Shown here one piece after another: positions 38,814 through 48,290 of a stretch of 64,000 bases of DNA. Positions within the stretch are counted from its first letter, which is position 1. Every line of letters starts with the position of its first letter. The notes beneath the pieces are model-generated. The model made no database searches and was not told the DNA's origin. It saw nothing but the letters and a program-made list of their open reading frames with translations. This stretch comes from Comamonas sp. BIGb0124 (lineage in GTDB: Bacteria; Pseudomonadota; Gammaproteobacteria; Burkholderiales; Burkholderiaceae_C). The translations under genes and the position numbers were made by a program. The DNA lies in contig NZ_RJVF01000012.1 of the NCBI RefSeq assembly GCF_003752175.1, positions 62,001 through 126,000 of the forward strand. Reading direction: 5' to 3'.

Positions 38814-39923
38814 TCAAGGCCGTTGCGCGGAGGGGGTGGCGGCCGCGCTTGCATACGGCGCGGCCAGGATGTCGATGTGAATGCGCTGGCCGGCCTTCCA
38901 GTAGGCATCCCGGGGCTGGTAGGCCATGAGCTGCTGCCCGTCGGCCAGGCGCACATGGGTTTCATAGCGGCTGCCGGCAAAGATGGTGTGGCTGACTTCA
39001 CCCCAGAGGCCCTCGCCCTGCGCGCTCAGGCGCACGTCCTGAGGCCGCACGCGCAACACCAGTTCGCTGCCCGGCGCAAAGTGCTCGCCGTCGGGCGACA
39101 GGGCCACGCTGGCGTCGGCCACCGCAGCGCGCGGCAATCCGCCCGGCACGGCGGCCTGGGCCACCGCATGCAGCGCGGAGCTCTTGCCGATGAAGTCGTA
39201 CACATAGGCCGACCGGGGCTGGTCGTGCAGTTGTTCGGCCGTGCCGATCTGCGCGACGCGCCCGGCTTCGAGCAGGGCGATGCGGTCGGACAGCGCGAAT
39301 GCATCCTCCTGATCGTGCGTGACCAGCACCACGGTCAGGCCGAGCTCGCGTTGCAGATCCTTGAGCTCGAGACGCAGCTTGTGCCGCAGTCCGACGTCGA
39401 GATTGCTGAAAGGCTCGTCCAGCAGCAGCAGGCCGGGTTCGCCCACCAGGGCCCGCGCCATCGCGACGCGCTGCTGCTGCCCGCCGCTGAGCTGGTGGGT
39501 CGCCCGCTCGGCCAGGCCGTCGAGGCCGACGCTGCGCAGCGTCTTGTGCACACGGCGCCGGATGTCGGCGGCCGCCAGCTTCTGGTTGCGCAGCGGGTAG
39601 GCCACGTTGTCGAAGACACTCAGGTGGGGCCAGACCGCATAGCTCTGGAACACCAGGCCGATGCCGCGGTGCTGCGGCGGCACCAGGATGCCGCGCTCCG
39701 TGTCGACCCAGGGCTCGCCGCGAAAGGCCATGTAGCCCCGGTCCGGCCGGTCGAGTCCGGCTATCAGGCGCAACAGCGTGGTCTTGCCGCAACCGCTGGG
39801 GCCGAGCAGCGTGAAGATCTCGCCGGCATGGATGTCCAGCGACAGGTCGTCCAGCACCGTGTGGCCCGCCTGATGGCGATTGGGGGCATCGAAGTGTTTG
39901 TGCAGATGGCGAAGCGTGAGCAT
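38814..39923 (-). CDS. Fe3+/polyamine-type ABC transporter ATP-binding protein
   Basis: This 369-residue ATPase energises the importer. Walker A is GPSGCGKTT, the Q-loop lies in FQSYAVWPHLSV, the signature is LSGGQQQR, Walker B is LLLLDEPFSNLD and the switch His is in LVTHDQEDAFAL. The C-terminal third (about 250-360) forms the TOBE domain seen in FbpC/PotA-type ATPases. It lies 13 bases after the permease gene and ends at the start of the aldolase gene. Confidence 0.92.
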   Translation of the reverse strand: MLTLRHLHKHFDAPNRHQAGHTVLDDLSLDIHAGEIFTLLGPSGCGKTTLLRLIAGLDRPDRGYMAFRGEPWVDTERGILVPPQHRGIGLVFQSYAVWPHLSVFDNVAYPLRNQKLAAADIRRRVHKTLRSVGLDGLAERATHQLSGGQQQRVAMARALVGEPGLLLLDEPFSNLDVGLRHKLRLELKDLQRELGLTVVLVTHDQEDAFALSDRIALLEAGRVAQIGTAEQLHDQPRSAYVYDFIGKSSALHAVAQAAVPGGLPRAAVADASVALSPDGEHFAPGSELVLRVRPQDVRLSAQGEGLWGEVSHTIFAGSRYETHVRLADGQQLMAYQPRDAYWKAGQRIHIDILAAPYASAAATPSAQRP

Positions 39924-39936
39924 GTCGGTCCTTGGG

Positions 39937-41649
39937 TCAATGGCGCGCCAGGCTGTAGCCCAGGCGGCGTGCGATCAGCGCGGCAACGATGGCGGTGGCG
40001 GCCAGGATCACGCCGATCACGGCGGCCGCCTCGTTGCGGCCTTCGGTCAGCAGGCCGAGTTGCAGAATGGACAGCGGCTGGTTGTTGCCCGTCGTCAGCA
40101 AGGCGACATGGCCGACGTCGCGGATGGCCGAGACGAAGACCATCACGCCGACCACCACCAGCGTGCGGGCACACAGCGGCACCACCACCGTGCGCAGCAT
40201 CTTGAAATGCGAGGCCCCGGCGACCTGCGCGGCTTCTTCGAGCTGAGGGCTGATCTGCAGCAATTGGCTGCGCACCAGTTGCACGGCCATGGTCATCCAG
40301 GCCAGGGCGACGACCAGGATCAGGCTGGCCGTCGAGCCGTACAGGCCGTCGACGCCGCTGCGCAGGATGAGCCAGAGCCACGCCAGCGAGAACAGCACGC
40401 CCGGGATGCTCGACGGAATCCACGAGGCCAGCTCCAGCACGGCGATGGCCCGATGGCGCAGGCGCACGATGAGATAGGCCACCAGGATGCTCAGCGCCAC
40501 GGCCAGCAGCGCACTGCCGCCCGCCAGAACCAGGGTATTGGTCAACGCGTCGATGAAACCGCTGTCCTGCAGCACGCTGCGCCAATGCGAGGTGCTCCAG
40601 ACCTGCGGCAGGCCAAAAAATCCGAACCGGGTCATCAGGCTGCTGGCCACCAGGAACAGCAGCGGAATCGCCGTGAGCAGCAAGGCAAAGGCCCCCACCA
40701 GGACACCCAGCGGCCAGCGCCAGCGGCCAAGCGCAACCGGCTGCGTTCGGGCATGGCCCGAGATCGTGACGTGGCCCTCGCCGCTCGACACCCGGCGCGA
40801 CACCCAGGCAAAGGCCAGGGTCACCACGACCACCATGTTGCCCAGCGCAAAGGCGCCTGCGAAATCGATGGGATCGGAACGCGTCAGGTCGTAGATGACG
40901 GTGCTGTAGACGTCGATGTTGCGCGGTGAGCCCAGCACCAGCTCGGTTTCAAAGGACTGCAGCGCATACACGACGCCCAGCAGGGCCGCCACCATGATGG
41001 CCGGCCGCAGCACCGGCAGGGTGATCCGGCGCAAGGCCTGCCAGCGGCTGTCTCCGGCCATGACGGCGGCTTCCTCGAGCCGCGCATCCATGGCCTGGAA
41101 GGCGGGTGTCAGCATCATCACCTTGGCCGAGACCGTGGTGGTCGCCAGGTGGGCGAACACGATGCCGCCCCAAGAATAGATGTCCAGCGGAGCGCCGGAC
41201 AGTCCAAAGGAACGCATCAACCAGGTGTTGAGCAGGCCGTAGTGGGGATCCAGCAGCAGCGTCCAGCCTTGCACCACGGCCAGGGAGGGCAGGAAAAACG
41301 AGATCCAGAACGCGAATTCCAGCCATCGGCGGCCCGGCAGGTCGGTGCGGCCGATGAGCCATGCCAGCCCGATGCCCAAGGTCATCGCAATGCACTGCGT
41401 GACCACCGTCAGCCCGATGGAGTTCGCCAGGGCCTTGGCGAGCCGGGGTTCGTTCCACAGCGCCAGCCAGCCCTGCAGCGTGTAACCGCTGACGGGTGGC
41501 TCGAAACTGCCCACCAGGGCCGTGGCCAGCGGTGCCAGCATGGCTGCGGCAAACAGCGCCACGAACGCCGCGCAAGCCAGCCAGAGGGGACGCACCCTCC
41601 TGCGGGCCGGCAAGGTCGGGTGGAGGGTCGCGGGGGAGCGGGTGGACAC
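39937..41649 (-). CDS. Fe3+-type ABC transporter permease, fused two-domain
   Basis: This 570-residue inner-membrane protein is two permease domains in one chain, as in FbpB/SfuB. Each half has about six helices and a cytoplasmic EAA-like loop, seen in MDARLEEAAVMAGDSRWQALRRITLPVL (first half) and ISPQLEEAAQVAGASHFKMLRTVVVPL (second half). The start is a GTG at 41649 (VSTRSPATLHP). It is the first gene of the operon, downstream of an AT-rich divergent promoter region with a palindrome at 41711-41730. Confidence 0.9.
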   Translation of the reverse strand: MSTRSPATLHPTLPARRRVRPLWLACAAFVALFAAAMLAPLATALVGSFEPPVSGYTLQGWLALWNEPRLAKALANSIGLTVVTQCIAMTLGIGLAWLIGRTDLPGRRWLEFAFWISFFLPSLAVVQGWTLLLDPHYGLLNTWLMRSFGLSGAPLDIYSWGGIVFAHLATTTVSAKVMMLTPAFQAMDARLEEAAVMAGDSRWQALRRITLPVLRPAIMVAALLGVVYALQSFETELVLGSPRNIDVYSTVIYDLTRSDPIDFAGAFALGNMVVVVTLAFAWVSRRVSSGEGHVTISGHARTQPVALGRWRWPLGVLVGAFALLLTAIPLLFLVASSLMTRFGFFGLPQVWSTSHWRSVLQDSGFIDALTNTLVLAGGSALLAVALSILVAYLIVRLRHRAIAVLELASWIPSSIPGVLFSLAWLWLILRSGVDGLYGSTASLILVVALAWMTMAVQLVRSQLLQISPQLEEAAQVAGASHFKMLRTVVVPLCARTLVVVGVMVFVSAIRDVGHVALLTTGNNQPLSILQLGLLTEGRNEAAAVIGVILAATAIVAALIARRLGYSLARH

Positions 41650-41710
41650 GTGCAGCGGCTTCTTGGTTAGGATGTGGAACAGGTCGTGAGGGCTGCATGG
41701 TATGAATGAA

Positions 41711-41730
41711 ATATTTTTTTGAAAAAATAT
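41711..41730. promoter_or_regulatory. AT-rich palindrome, candidate GntR operator
   Basis: ATATTTTTT and AAAAAATAT form a perfect 9-base inverted repeat around TG. It lies between the divergent ABC operon (start 41649) and the GntR gene (start 41847), in the only strongly AT-rich patch of the region. It could be an operator or simply the promoter core. Confidence 0.5.
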
Positions 41731-41846
41731 ATTTTTCTATTAGCTCATCTGTTTTTTGTTGGAACCGCGCTTTGCCGAAGTGGGCACAATGCAGGGCTTC
41801 TGCAGCGCACAGGCGAGCGACCCCCCCGCTTGTTTTCCGGATCACC

Positions 41847-42590
41847 ATGAGCAGCCTCAAAATCGCCCCGATCAGCCTCACCGAATCGGCCTACGACCAG
41901 TTGCGCAACCTGTTGGTCACCGGACAGGCTCGCCCCGGCGAGAAGCTCAAGATCAATGGACTTGCGCTGGATCTGGGCGTCAGCCCCGGCGCCGTCCGCG
42001 AGGCGCTGGCGCGTCTGGGCGCGGAAGGACTGGTGACGGCCGAGCCGCAGCGCGGTTTCCGTGTCGCCACCATGTCTGCGGCCGAACTGCGCGACATCAC
42101 CCGGGTGCGCATCGAAATCGAGGTGCTGTGCCTGCGCCGTTCGATGGCACTGGGCGACATCGAATGGGAATCGCGCGTGGTGGGCGCCTTCCATGCGCTC
42201 ATGCGCGCGCCCGTCGATCCGGCCCAGCGCCATGCGGCACCCACACGGCCGTGGGCGACTGCGCACGCCCACTTCCACCGTGTGCTGATTTCGGCCTGCG
42301 ACAGCCCGTGGCTGCTCAAGCTGCGCGAACAGATCTACGTGCAAGGCGAGAGATACCGGCTGGCCTCGATCGGCTTCATCCCCAAGGAACGCTCGCTGGA
42401 GAACGAACACCAGGTGCTGCTGGATGCCGTTCTGTCGAAGGACATGGACCGCGCCAGCGCGATTCTCGAGCGGCACTTCGGCGACACGGCCGACGAACTG
42501 CTGAAGTGGTGCGAGCAGGAACAAGGCTGGCCCCGCAACTGGCAGCCCGAGGATGCGATCGACGAGACCGATCGCCCGAAAGCCGCCTGA
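41847..42590 (+). CDS. GntR-family transcriptional regulator (FadR/FCD type)
   Basis: This 247-residue repressor has a GntR winged helix (about residues 5-75; SAYDQLRNLLVTGQARPGEKLKINGLALDLGVSPGAVREALARLGAEGLV) and a helical FCD effector domain (about 85-230) with HAHFHRVLISACDSPWL, the metal-linked His motif. The start at 41847 is chosen because the HTH follows with a normal short lead. It is divergent from the nine-gene transport and catabolic operon and very likely controls it. The effector is probably the operon's substrate or an intermediate. Confidence 0.92.
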   Translation: MSSLKIAPISLTESAYDQLRNLLVTGQARPGEKLKINGLALDLGVSPGAVREALARLGAEGLVTAEPQRGFRVATMSAAELRDITRVRIEIEVLCLRRSMALGDIEWESRVVGAFHALMRAPVDPAQRHAAPTRPWATAHAHFHRVLISACDSPWLLKLREQIYVQGERYRLASIGFIPKERSLENEHQVLLDAVLSKDMDRASAILERHFGDTADELLKWCEQEQGWPRNWQPEDAIDETDRPKAA

Positions 42591-42769
42591 CGACCGCGGA
42601 CGCCGGCCCGGCCCGGCCCAGAGGCCTGCCCCTCTCCCAAAGGCGATCATCGACCCCCGCTGACATCCACAAGGCCTGTACGGACACGCCGCCGACACGC
42701 TGCGCGGCCTAGACTGCCATCGGGATGCCGTTGGTGTATCCGGCAGTCTTGATCAGTACAGGTATCGAC

Positions 42770-44086
42770 ATGGACAAAAAGCAGATCGTGATCGTGGGCG
42801 GCGGCGTCGCCGGCTTGGAAATCGCAACCGCCCTGGGACGTCGCTACCGCGGCAGTTTCTGGAACAAGCAGGTGGACAAACACGGGGCCTACGAGGTCAC
42901 CTTGATCGATCGCGATTCGGCTCACGTCTGGAAACCCATGCTGCACACCATGGCCGCGGGCACACGCGATCTGGCGCAGCAGCAGATGACCTATATCGCG
43001 CAGGCCCGCGATGCCGGCTTTCACTACCAGCCGGCCGAGATGTGCGGCCTCGATCGTGCAGGCAAGACGATTCTGCTTGCGCCCCTGCTGGCGAGAGACG
43101 GCCGCGAGCTGGTGCCGGCGCGCAGCCTGCCCTACGACACGCTGATCCTGTCGCTGGGCAGCACCGCCAACGACTTCGGCACGCCTGGCGCCCGCGACTA
43201 TTGCTACATGATCGATTCACGCCTGGCCGCGGACGGATTCAACCAGGAGTTGCGCATCCGCATGCTGCAAAGCCTGGTCAGGAACGAGGAACTGCGCATC
43301 GCGATTCTGGGCGGCGGCGCAACGGGTGTCGAACTCGCGGCGGAACTGGTTCAGTTGGCGGAAGCAACGGTCGCCTACGGTGCCCACGGCCTGGCCAACA
43401 AGTTCAAGATCACCCTGATCGAAAGCGGCTCGCGCATTCTGACCGCGTTTCCGGAGCGCATCTCGCTGCTGGCCACCCAGCGATTGCAGGCGCTCGGCGT
43501 CGAGGTCCGCACGGGAACCCGCATCAAGGCCGTGACCGAGGTGGGCTTCGTGACCCAGGACGACGAGCTGATCCCGGCCTCGCTGCGCGTGTGGGCGGCA
43601 GGGGTCAAGGCGCCTGATTTTCTGGCCCAGCTCGATGGACTGGAAGCCGGCCGCAACAACCAGTTGGTGGTCGACGGCCACCTGCGCGCCTCGGGAGACC
43701 CCGCCATCTTTGCCCTGGGCGATTGCGCCAGCTACACGCCCGACGGCGAGGAACGACCGCTCCCGCCCACCGCGCAGGTCGCGCACCAGCAGGCCCAGTA
43801 CCTCATCAACCATCTCGAATCCCTGCTGCAAGGGCAGGACGTTCCGCACTACCGTTACCGCGACATGGGCGCGCTGGTCTCTCTCGGCCATTTCGACGCC
43901 TACGGGTCGCTGGGCAAGTTCGGCTTCTTCAAGGGCGGCTTCATCAAGGGCCGGGTGGCCCAGCTCAGCCATGTGCTGCTGTACCGCGCCCATCAGTCCC
44001 GGCTGTACGGTTTCTGGCGCGGTGGACTGATCTGGCTGGTGGACCTGATCAACAAACGCGTGCGGCCTTCGATACGGCTGGACTGA
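42770..44086 (+). CDS. ndh: Type II NADH dehydrogenase (NDH-2-like FAD oxidoreductase)
   Basis: This 438-residue flavoprotein passes electrons from NADH to quinone without proton pumping. It has the FAD-binding GGGVAGLEIATALG loop, the NADH-binding GGGATGVELAAELVQL loop, the ALGDCA FAD motif (about residue 320) and a C-terminal amphipathic segment suited to membrane association. The length is usual for NDH-2. ATG at 42770 places the FAD loop at residue 10. It is monocistronic and convergent with the GH15 gene. It could instead be a related quinone oxidoreductase. Confidence 0.88.
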   Translation: MDKKQIVIVGGGVAGLEIATALGRRYRGSFWNKQVDKHGAYEVTLIDRDSAHVWKPMLHTMAAGTRDLAQQQMTYIAQARDAGFHYQPAEMCGLDRAGKTILLAPLLARDGRELVPARSLPYDTLILSLGSTANDFGTPGARDYCYMIDSRLAADGFNQELRIRMLQSLVRNEELRIAILGGGATGVELAAELVQLAEATVAYGAHGLANKFKITLIESGSRILTAFPERISLLATQRLQALGVEVRTGTRIKAVTEVGFVTQDDELIPASLRVWAAGVKAPDFLAQLDGLEAGRNNQLVVDGHLRASGDPAIFALGDCASYTPDGEERPLPPTAQVAHQQAQYLINHLESLLQGQDVPHYRYRDMGALVSLGHFDAYGSLGKFGFFKGGFIKGRVAQLSHVLLYRAHQSRLYGFWRGGLIWLVDLINKRVRPSIRLD

Positions 44087-44123
44087 GCACGTCCGGACGC
44101 ACCCACACACGCCGGCACCGCGC

Positions 44124-45935
44124 TCAGAGCGGACGGCCGGATATCGTCGCGGCCGCCTGGATCAACGCCAGATGCGTCAGGCCTTGCGGAAAGTTGCCCC
44201 AGCATTCGCCGGTGGAAGGATCGCACATTTCGGCGTAGACGCCCATGCCGCCGTCGAGCACCGCCAGGGCCTCGTCGAACTGGCGTCTTGCTCGCGCCTT
44301 CTGGCCCAACAGCGCACGGGCCTCGGCCATCCAGAAGGTGCACGCCAGAAAACAATGCTCCTCGACCGCCACATCCGAATAGCGGTAATGCAAGGGTGCG
44401 CATCCGAGCTCGCGGTCGATGGCGTCGAGAGTGCGGGCCAGGCGCTCGTGTCCGTCGAAGCGAAACCGCACGGCTAACGCAATCGACGCATCGAGCCTGT
44501 CGCTGCCGGGATACATCACATACGCCTGCTTGGCCTCGGACCAGCAATTCGCATCGATCCAGTCCTTGATGCGATCGCGCTCGCGCGACCACCGGTCGCG
44601 GCAGGTGGTGGGCATCTGCCCGCTGTCTGCCAACTCGACCGCGCGAGCCAGGGCCTGCCAGCAACTGATCTTCGACATGGTGTAGTGCTCGTCGTCCGGC
44701 AGTTCCCAGATGCCGGCGTCGCGCTGGCGCCACCGGTCGGCGCATTCGTCGGCGAGCTGCGAGAGTGTCGTTGCACTTTGAGCGTCGAGCAGATTGCCAC
44801 GCGAGACAAACGCGGCGGCGGTCTCGAAGATGTCGCCATAGATGCCGTGCTGGTGCTGATGCCCGGCCAGGTTTCCCGTGACCACGGGCGTCGCGCCGCG
44901 ATAGCCGGCGAGCTCCAGTTCGCGAACCGGCGGCACAAGGCCACCGTGCAGGGTGTAGCAGACCCGGGCGCCGTGGTCTCTCAATTGCTTGAGCAGCCAC
45001 TTGAATGCCGCCTGGGCTTCGGGCATGGCACCGATGCGGAGAAAGGCCTTGATGGTGTAGCCCGCATCCCGCACCCAGGCATAGCGGTAATCGTAGTTCT
45101 TGCTGCCGTTGGGATGCTCGGGCAGCGACGTCGTGGCGGCGGCGGCAATGGCTCCGCTGGGCGACGACAGCAACAGCTTCAACGCCAGCGCGCTGCGCTT
45201 GACGACGCCTTCGAAGGGACCCTCGAAACCCAGACACCCGGCCCACTGTTTCCATTCGCGGTCGGAGCCATCGATGCGGGCATCGATCAGTTGGATGTCG
45301 GGCACGACCAGGGGCTCGTTTTCACCGGCCACGATGGCCAGTGTCTGCCGCTGTCCGGACTTCACCCGGAAATGCCCCTGCAGGCCCTCGTCGTCCTGAT
45401 GCACGATGCGGACGCCGTCCGTGCAGAGGAACAGCCCGGAGACCGGTCCGAGCTGGAACATGCGGTGGCGTCCGACGGACGCGAGATAGGGATTGGCACT
45501 GCCGCCACGGTGCCCCAGGCGCAGGATGACCTTGAACTCCACCGTTCCGCTGATGCCTTCGACGCGCCTGGCCAGCTCCGCCCAGGGCAGCCGCCCGGCG
45601 GGGCCGCTGTTGAGCGACTCGACCAGCAACGCGGTCCCCGAATCGCCGACAAAGCGTGTTTCGAGCACGTTGCTGTCGGTGACGTACGCGCGCTCGACGC
45701 GGTAATGGCCGACCGGTTCGATGTGGAAAAATCCCCCGCCCGAGGCGTCGAGCAGGCGGTCGAACAACGGCGGTGAATCCATGTGCGGCACGCACCACCA
45801 GTCCAGCGATCCATCCGAACCGCTGAGCGCGACGGAGCGTCCGTCGCCCAGTGCACCGTAGAGCTTCAGCGGCAATTGGCCATGCAGGCTCCGGGCCGAA
45901 CGCAAGGCATCGGCGGTTGAGGTTTGCTGGGCCAT
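44124..45935 (-). CDS. Glycoside hydrolase family 15 protein (glucoamylase/trehalase type)
   Basis: This 603-residue protein has the GH15 two-part layout: an N-terminal beta-sandwich (about 1-250) opening with GALGDGRSVALSGSDGSLDWWCVPHMDSPPLF, and a C-terminal (alpha/alpha)6 barrel. The catalytic acid Glu is seen in GIWELPDDEHYTMSKISCW and the catalytic base Glu in TGECWGNFPQGLTHLALI. There is no signal peptide, so it acts in the cytoplasm, where trehalose, maltose or malto-oligosaccharides are possible substrates. ATG at 45935 fits the family N terminus. Which disaccharide is cleaved cannot be told from sequence. Confidence 0.88.
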   Translation of the reverse strand: MAQQTSTADALRSARSLHGQLPLKLYGALGDGRSVALSGSDGSLDWWCVPHMDSPPLFDRLLDASGGGFFHIEPVGHYRVERAYVTDSNVLETRFVGDSGTALLVESLNSGPAGRLPWAELARRVEGISGTVEFKVILRLGHRGGSANPYLASVGRHRMFQLGPVSGLFLCTDGVRIVHQDDEGLQGHFRVKSGQRQTLAIVAGENEPLVVPDIQLIDARIDGSDREWKQWAGCLGFEGPFEGVVKRSALALKLLLSSPSGAIAAAATTSLPEHPNGSKNYDYRYAWVRDAGYTIKAFLRIGAMPEAQAAFKWLLKQLRDHGARVCYTLHGGLVPPVRELELAGYRGATPVVTGNLAGHQHQHGIYGDIFETAAAFVSRGNLLDAQSATTLSQLADECADRWRQRDAGIWELPDDEHYTMSKISCWQALARAVELADSGQMPTTCRDRWSRERDRIKDWIDANCWSEAKQAYVMYPGSDRLDASIALAVRFRFDGHERLARTLDAIDRELGCAPLHYRYSDVAVEEHCFLACTFWMAEARALLGQKARARRQFDEALAVLDGGMGVYAEMCDPSTGECWGNFPQGLTHLALIQAAATISGRPL

Positions 45936-46092
45936 CGGCAACTTCCTTTTCGGCGGGGATTGGAATACAGGCTTCAGGCCACTCCATGGCCTTGCACGAA
46001 CCGGCTGCCCATGACGGGTGCCAGGGAGCATCGGACGGCCCCCGCGCGGTGCCCCCGGCTGCCCCGCCGGATTGCCGGTTCGGCTCGCGTCA

Positions 46093-46290
46093 TCACGGTC
46101 TGTCGTTTCGCTCGTCGTCCAGCGCTTGGCCGGGCGAACGAAGAGGACGTTCTTGCGCGGGATCGGCAGGTTCGTCCCGCGCATGACCGTCGCTGGCGGG
46201 CGCATCGGCGGAATCCGGCTGGGCGGGCACGTCGTGCAGAGGCTCGCGATCGGGATCGGGAAAATCGGGGTTGTTTTGCTTGGGGGACAT
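46093..46290 (-). CDS. Small acidic, proline-rich hypothetical protein
   Basis: This 65-residue frame lies in the gap between the GH15 and SDR genes and reads as a low-complexity protein rich in Asp, Pro, Glu, Asn and Arg, with no hydrophobic stretch and no recognisable domain. An AGGATC site lies a few bases upstream of the ATG at 46290. The composition resembles small disordered stress-associated proteins. It could also be a chance frame in a GC-rich gap. Confidence 0.5.
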   Translation of the reverse strand: MSPKQNNPDFPDPDREPLHDVPAQPDSADAPASDGHARDEPADPAQERPLRSPGQALDDERNDRP

Positions 46291-46377
46291 CGAAGAGATC
46301 CTGTGAGTGTTGGCGTATGGATCCGGACCGCCGAACGCCAGCCCGTCGCGAAGGCTGGAACTTCTTTGTGCCGTCGC

Positions 46378-47244
46378 TCAGAACACCGGATCGCCGCCCG
46401 CGATCGTGAGAAGCGCGCCGGATGTGTAGCTGGACGAATCCGAGGCCAGCAGCACATAGGCAGAAGCCAGTTCGGCCGGCTGCCCGGGTCGTTTGAAAGG
46501 CGTCTCGGAACCGAAGTTCTGCAGCATCTCGAGGTTGGTCCCTGCCGCGATGAACGGCGTCCAGATCGGTCCGGGCAACACGGCGTTCACGCGGATGCCC
46601 TTGTCGGCCAAGAACTGCGCCAGGCCCACCGTGAGGTTGGCCAATGCACCCTTGGTCGTCGCATACGGCAACAGATTGGGCTTGGGATTCTTGGCGTTCC
46701 GAGAGGCCGTATTGATGATGCTCGACCCGGGTTTCAGGTGCGGCACCGCCAGGCGTATGAGGTTGAAGACCGCATGCACGTTGGTGTCGAAGGTTTTCTG
46801 CCACTCTTCGAGCGTGATGTCCTCGAAGCGGTCGAAGTATTTCTGATAGGCCGCGTTGTTGACCAGAATGTCCAGGCCGCCGAGCTTGTCGACGGTGCGC
46901 TCGATCATGTGGCTCGCATGGGCGGGATCGCTGATGTCGCCCGGAATGAGCAGTGCCGTGCGGCCGGCGGCATCGATCCAGTGCGCGATGGCTTCTGCAT
47001 CCTTCTGTTCGTCGGGCAGGTAAGAGATCGCGACGTCGGCGCCTTCGCGGGCATAGGCAATGGCCACGGCCGCACCGATGCCGCTGTCGCCACCGGTGAT
47101 CAGTGCTTTTTTACCCGCAAGCTGACCACTGCCCTTGTAGCTGGCTTCGCCATGGTCGGGCTTGATGTTCATGTCGAAGGTCTTGCCGGGAAATGCCTGT
47201 TCGTGTTCTGCAAAGGGCGGCGTCGGCTTGTCTGAAATCGTCAT
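46378..47244 (-). CDS. SDR family oxidoreductase (YhxC/YdaD-like)
   Basis: This 288-residue short-chain dehydrogenase has the TGGDSGIG cofactor loop (about residues 50-57), NNAAYQ, and the catalytic set Ser in NTAS with YATTK, so it should be active. The first 45 residues form an extension (KPTPPFAEHEQAFPGKTFDM) that is typical of the YhxC/YdaD general-stress branch. It is on the same strand as the GH15 gene and the small acidic protein. Substrate unknown; NADPH or NADH specificity is not clear. Confidence 0.9.
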   Translation of the reverse strand: MTISDKPTPPFAEHEQAFPGKTFDMNIKPDHGEASYKGSGQLAGKKALITGGDSGIGAAVAIAYAREGADVAISYLPDEQKDAEAIAHWIDAAGRTALLIPGDISDPAHASHMIERTVDKLGGLDILVNNAAYQKYFDRFEDITLEEWQKTFDTNVHAVFNLIRLAVPHLKPGSSIINTASRNAKNPKPNLLPYATTKGALANLTVGLAQFLADKGIRVNAVLPGPIWTPFIAAGTNLEMLQNFGSETPFKRPGQPAELASAYVLLASDSSSYTSGALLTIAGGDPVF

Positions 47245-47498
47245 GGGAAGGTCTCTCGAAAGGCAGGGAAAACAGCACCCTCATGGGCTGGGGAGGGCCG
47301 GCAAGAAAAGAACGGGCCGGAGCAGCGCATGAGCGAAGGCGGCGGCGGAGCATCTTTCGCGAGAAAACGCGGGCTCGCATTCAGATTAACGCGATCCCCT
47401 CTGCACACGGATGGGGCATCAGGCCGCACGGACGTAGGATCACGGCACCCGGTGCATGGACATGCGCACCGGGAACACACGGCCTTCTCTCCATGCGC

Positions 47499-48194
47499 TC
47501 ACGTCGGCACGATGTCGATGCCGATCGAGGGAGCCCAGGCCATCCGCAGCGCGGTTGCAAAGCCGCCTTCGACACGGGATGTCGGCCTGGCGCTGGTCAG
47601 CACGCGCGGGCTGGCGCTCCAGGCGACATGCGCGCCCACGGCCAGCAACTGGTCGACCAGGCGCTGATCTTCGCCGCACGGGTACGCGCCGAAACCGCCG
47701 CTGCGCCGATACCAATCGGCCGAGATGCCCAGATTGGCGCCATGAACATGGCGGTGATGGTCTTCGTCCCTGTACGTCACCTTGAAGGATTCGCGCACGC
47801 TTTCGGCAAACTGGCCGTGCAGTGCCCAGGCCTCGTCGGCCACACCCACCGTGCCGCACACGACATCGGCGTGGAGCTGCAATTGCGCGACCAGCCAATC
47901 GGGCGAGACACGCGTGTCGGCGTCGGTGAAGGCGAGCCACCGGCATCCCCGGCTCAACAGCCACTCGGCACCGGTGGCCCGTGCCGTGCCGACGTTGCGG
48001 GCACACACCGTCAAGGTGGAAATACCCATCGCCGCCGCTCGCCCGGCGGTGTCGTCGTCGCACGCGTCCAGTACGACCACGACCTGAACGGCTTCGTCGA
48101 GCAAGGCCGGATGATGCGCACAGGCCTGGATCGAGAAAAGACAGGCGTCGATCTCGTCTTGCTCGTTGTGGGCAGGAATGCAGATACCGATCAT
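47499..48194 (-). CDS. Family 2 glycosyltransferase
   Basis: This 231-residue GT-A protein begins MIGICIPAHNEQDEIDACL and has VVVVLDACDDDTAG, an AFTDADTRVSPDWL metal site and GANLGISADWYRRSGGF followed by EDQRLVDQL, the standard family-2 pattern. It has no membrane helices. It is on the same strand as the methyltransferase, PIG-L and acyl-CoA dehydrogenase-like genes about 1.8 kb away. Such genes are often adjacent in other proteobacteria (from memory), so it probably belongs to the same modification cassette. Confidence 0.85.
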   Translation of the reverse strand: MIGICIPAHNEQDEIDACLFSIQACAHHPALLDEAVQVVVVLDACDDDTAGRAAAMGISTLTVCARNVGTARATGAEWLLSRGCRWLAFTDADTRVSPDWLVAQLQLHADVVCGTVGVADEAWALHGQFAESVRESFKVTYRDEDHHRHVHGANLGISADWYRRSGGFGAYPCGEDQRLVDQLLAVGAHVAWSASPRVLTSARPTSRVEGGFATALRMAWAPSIGIDIVPT

Positions 48195-48290
48195 GGAGAC
48201 CTCGTGAACCGGAAAGACACACCGGCTGCGGCTCGCCGCCTCATGCCCGAGACAGGCACCGAGCGCGGCAACGACATGGGCGCCGGCACG

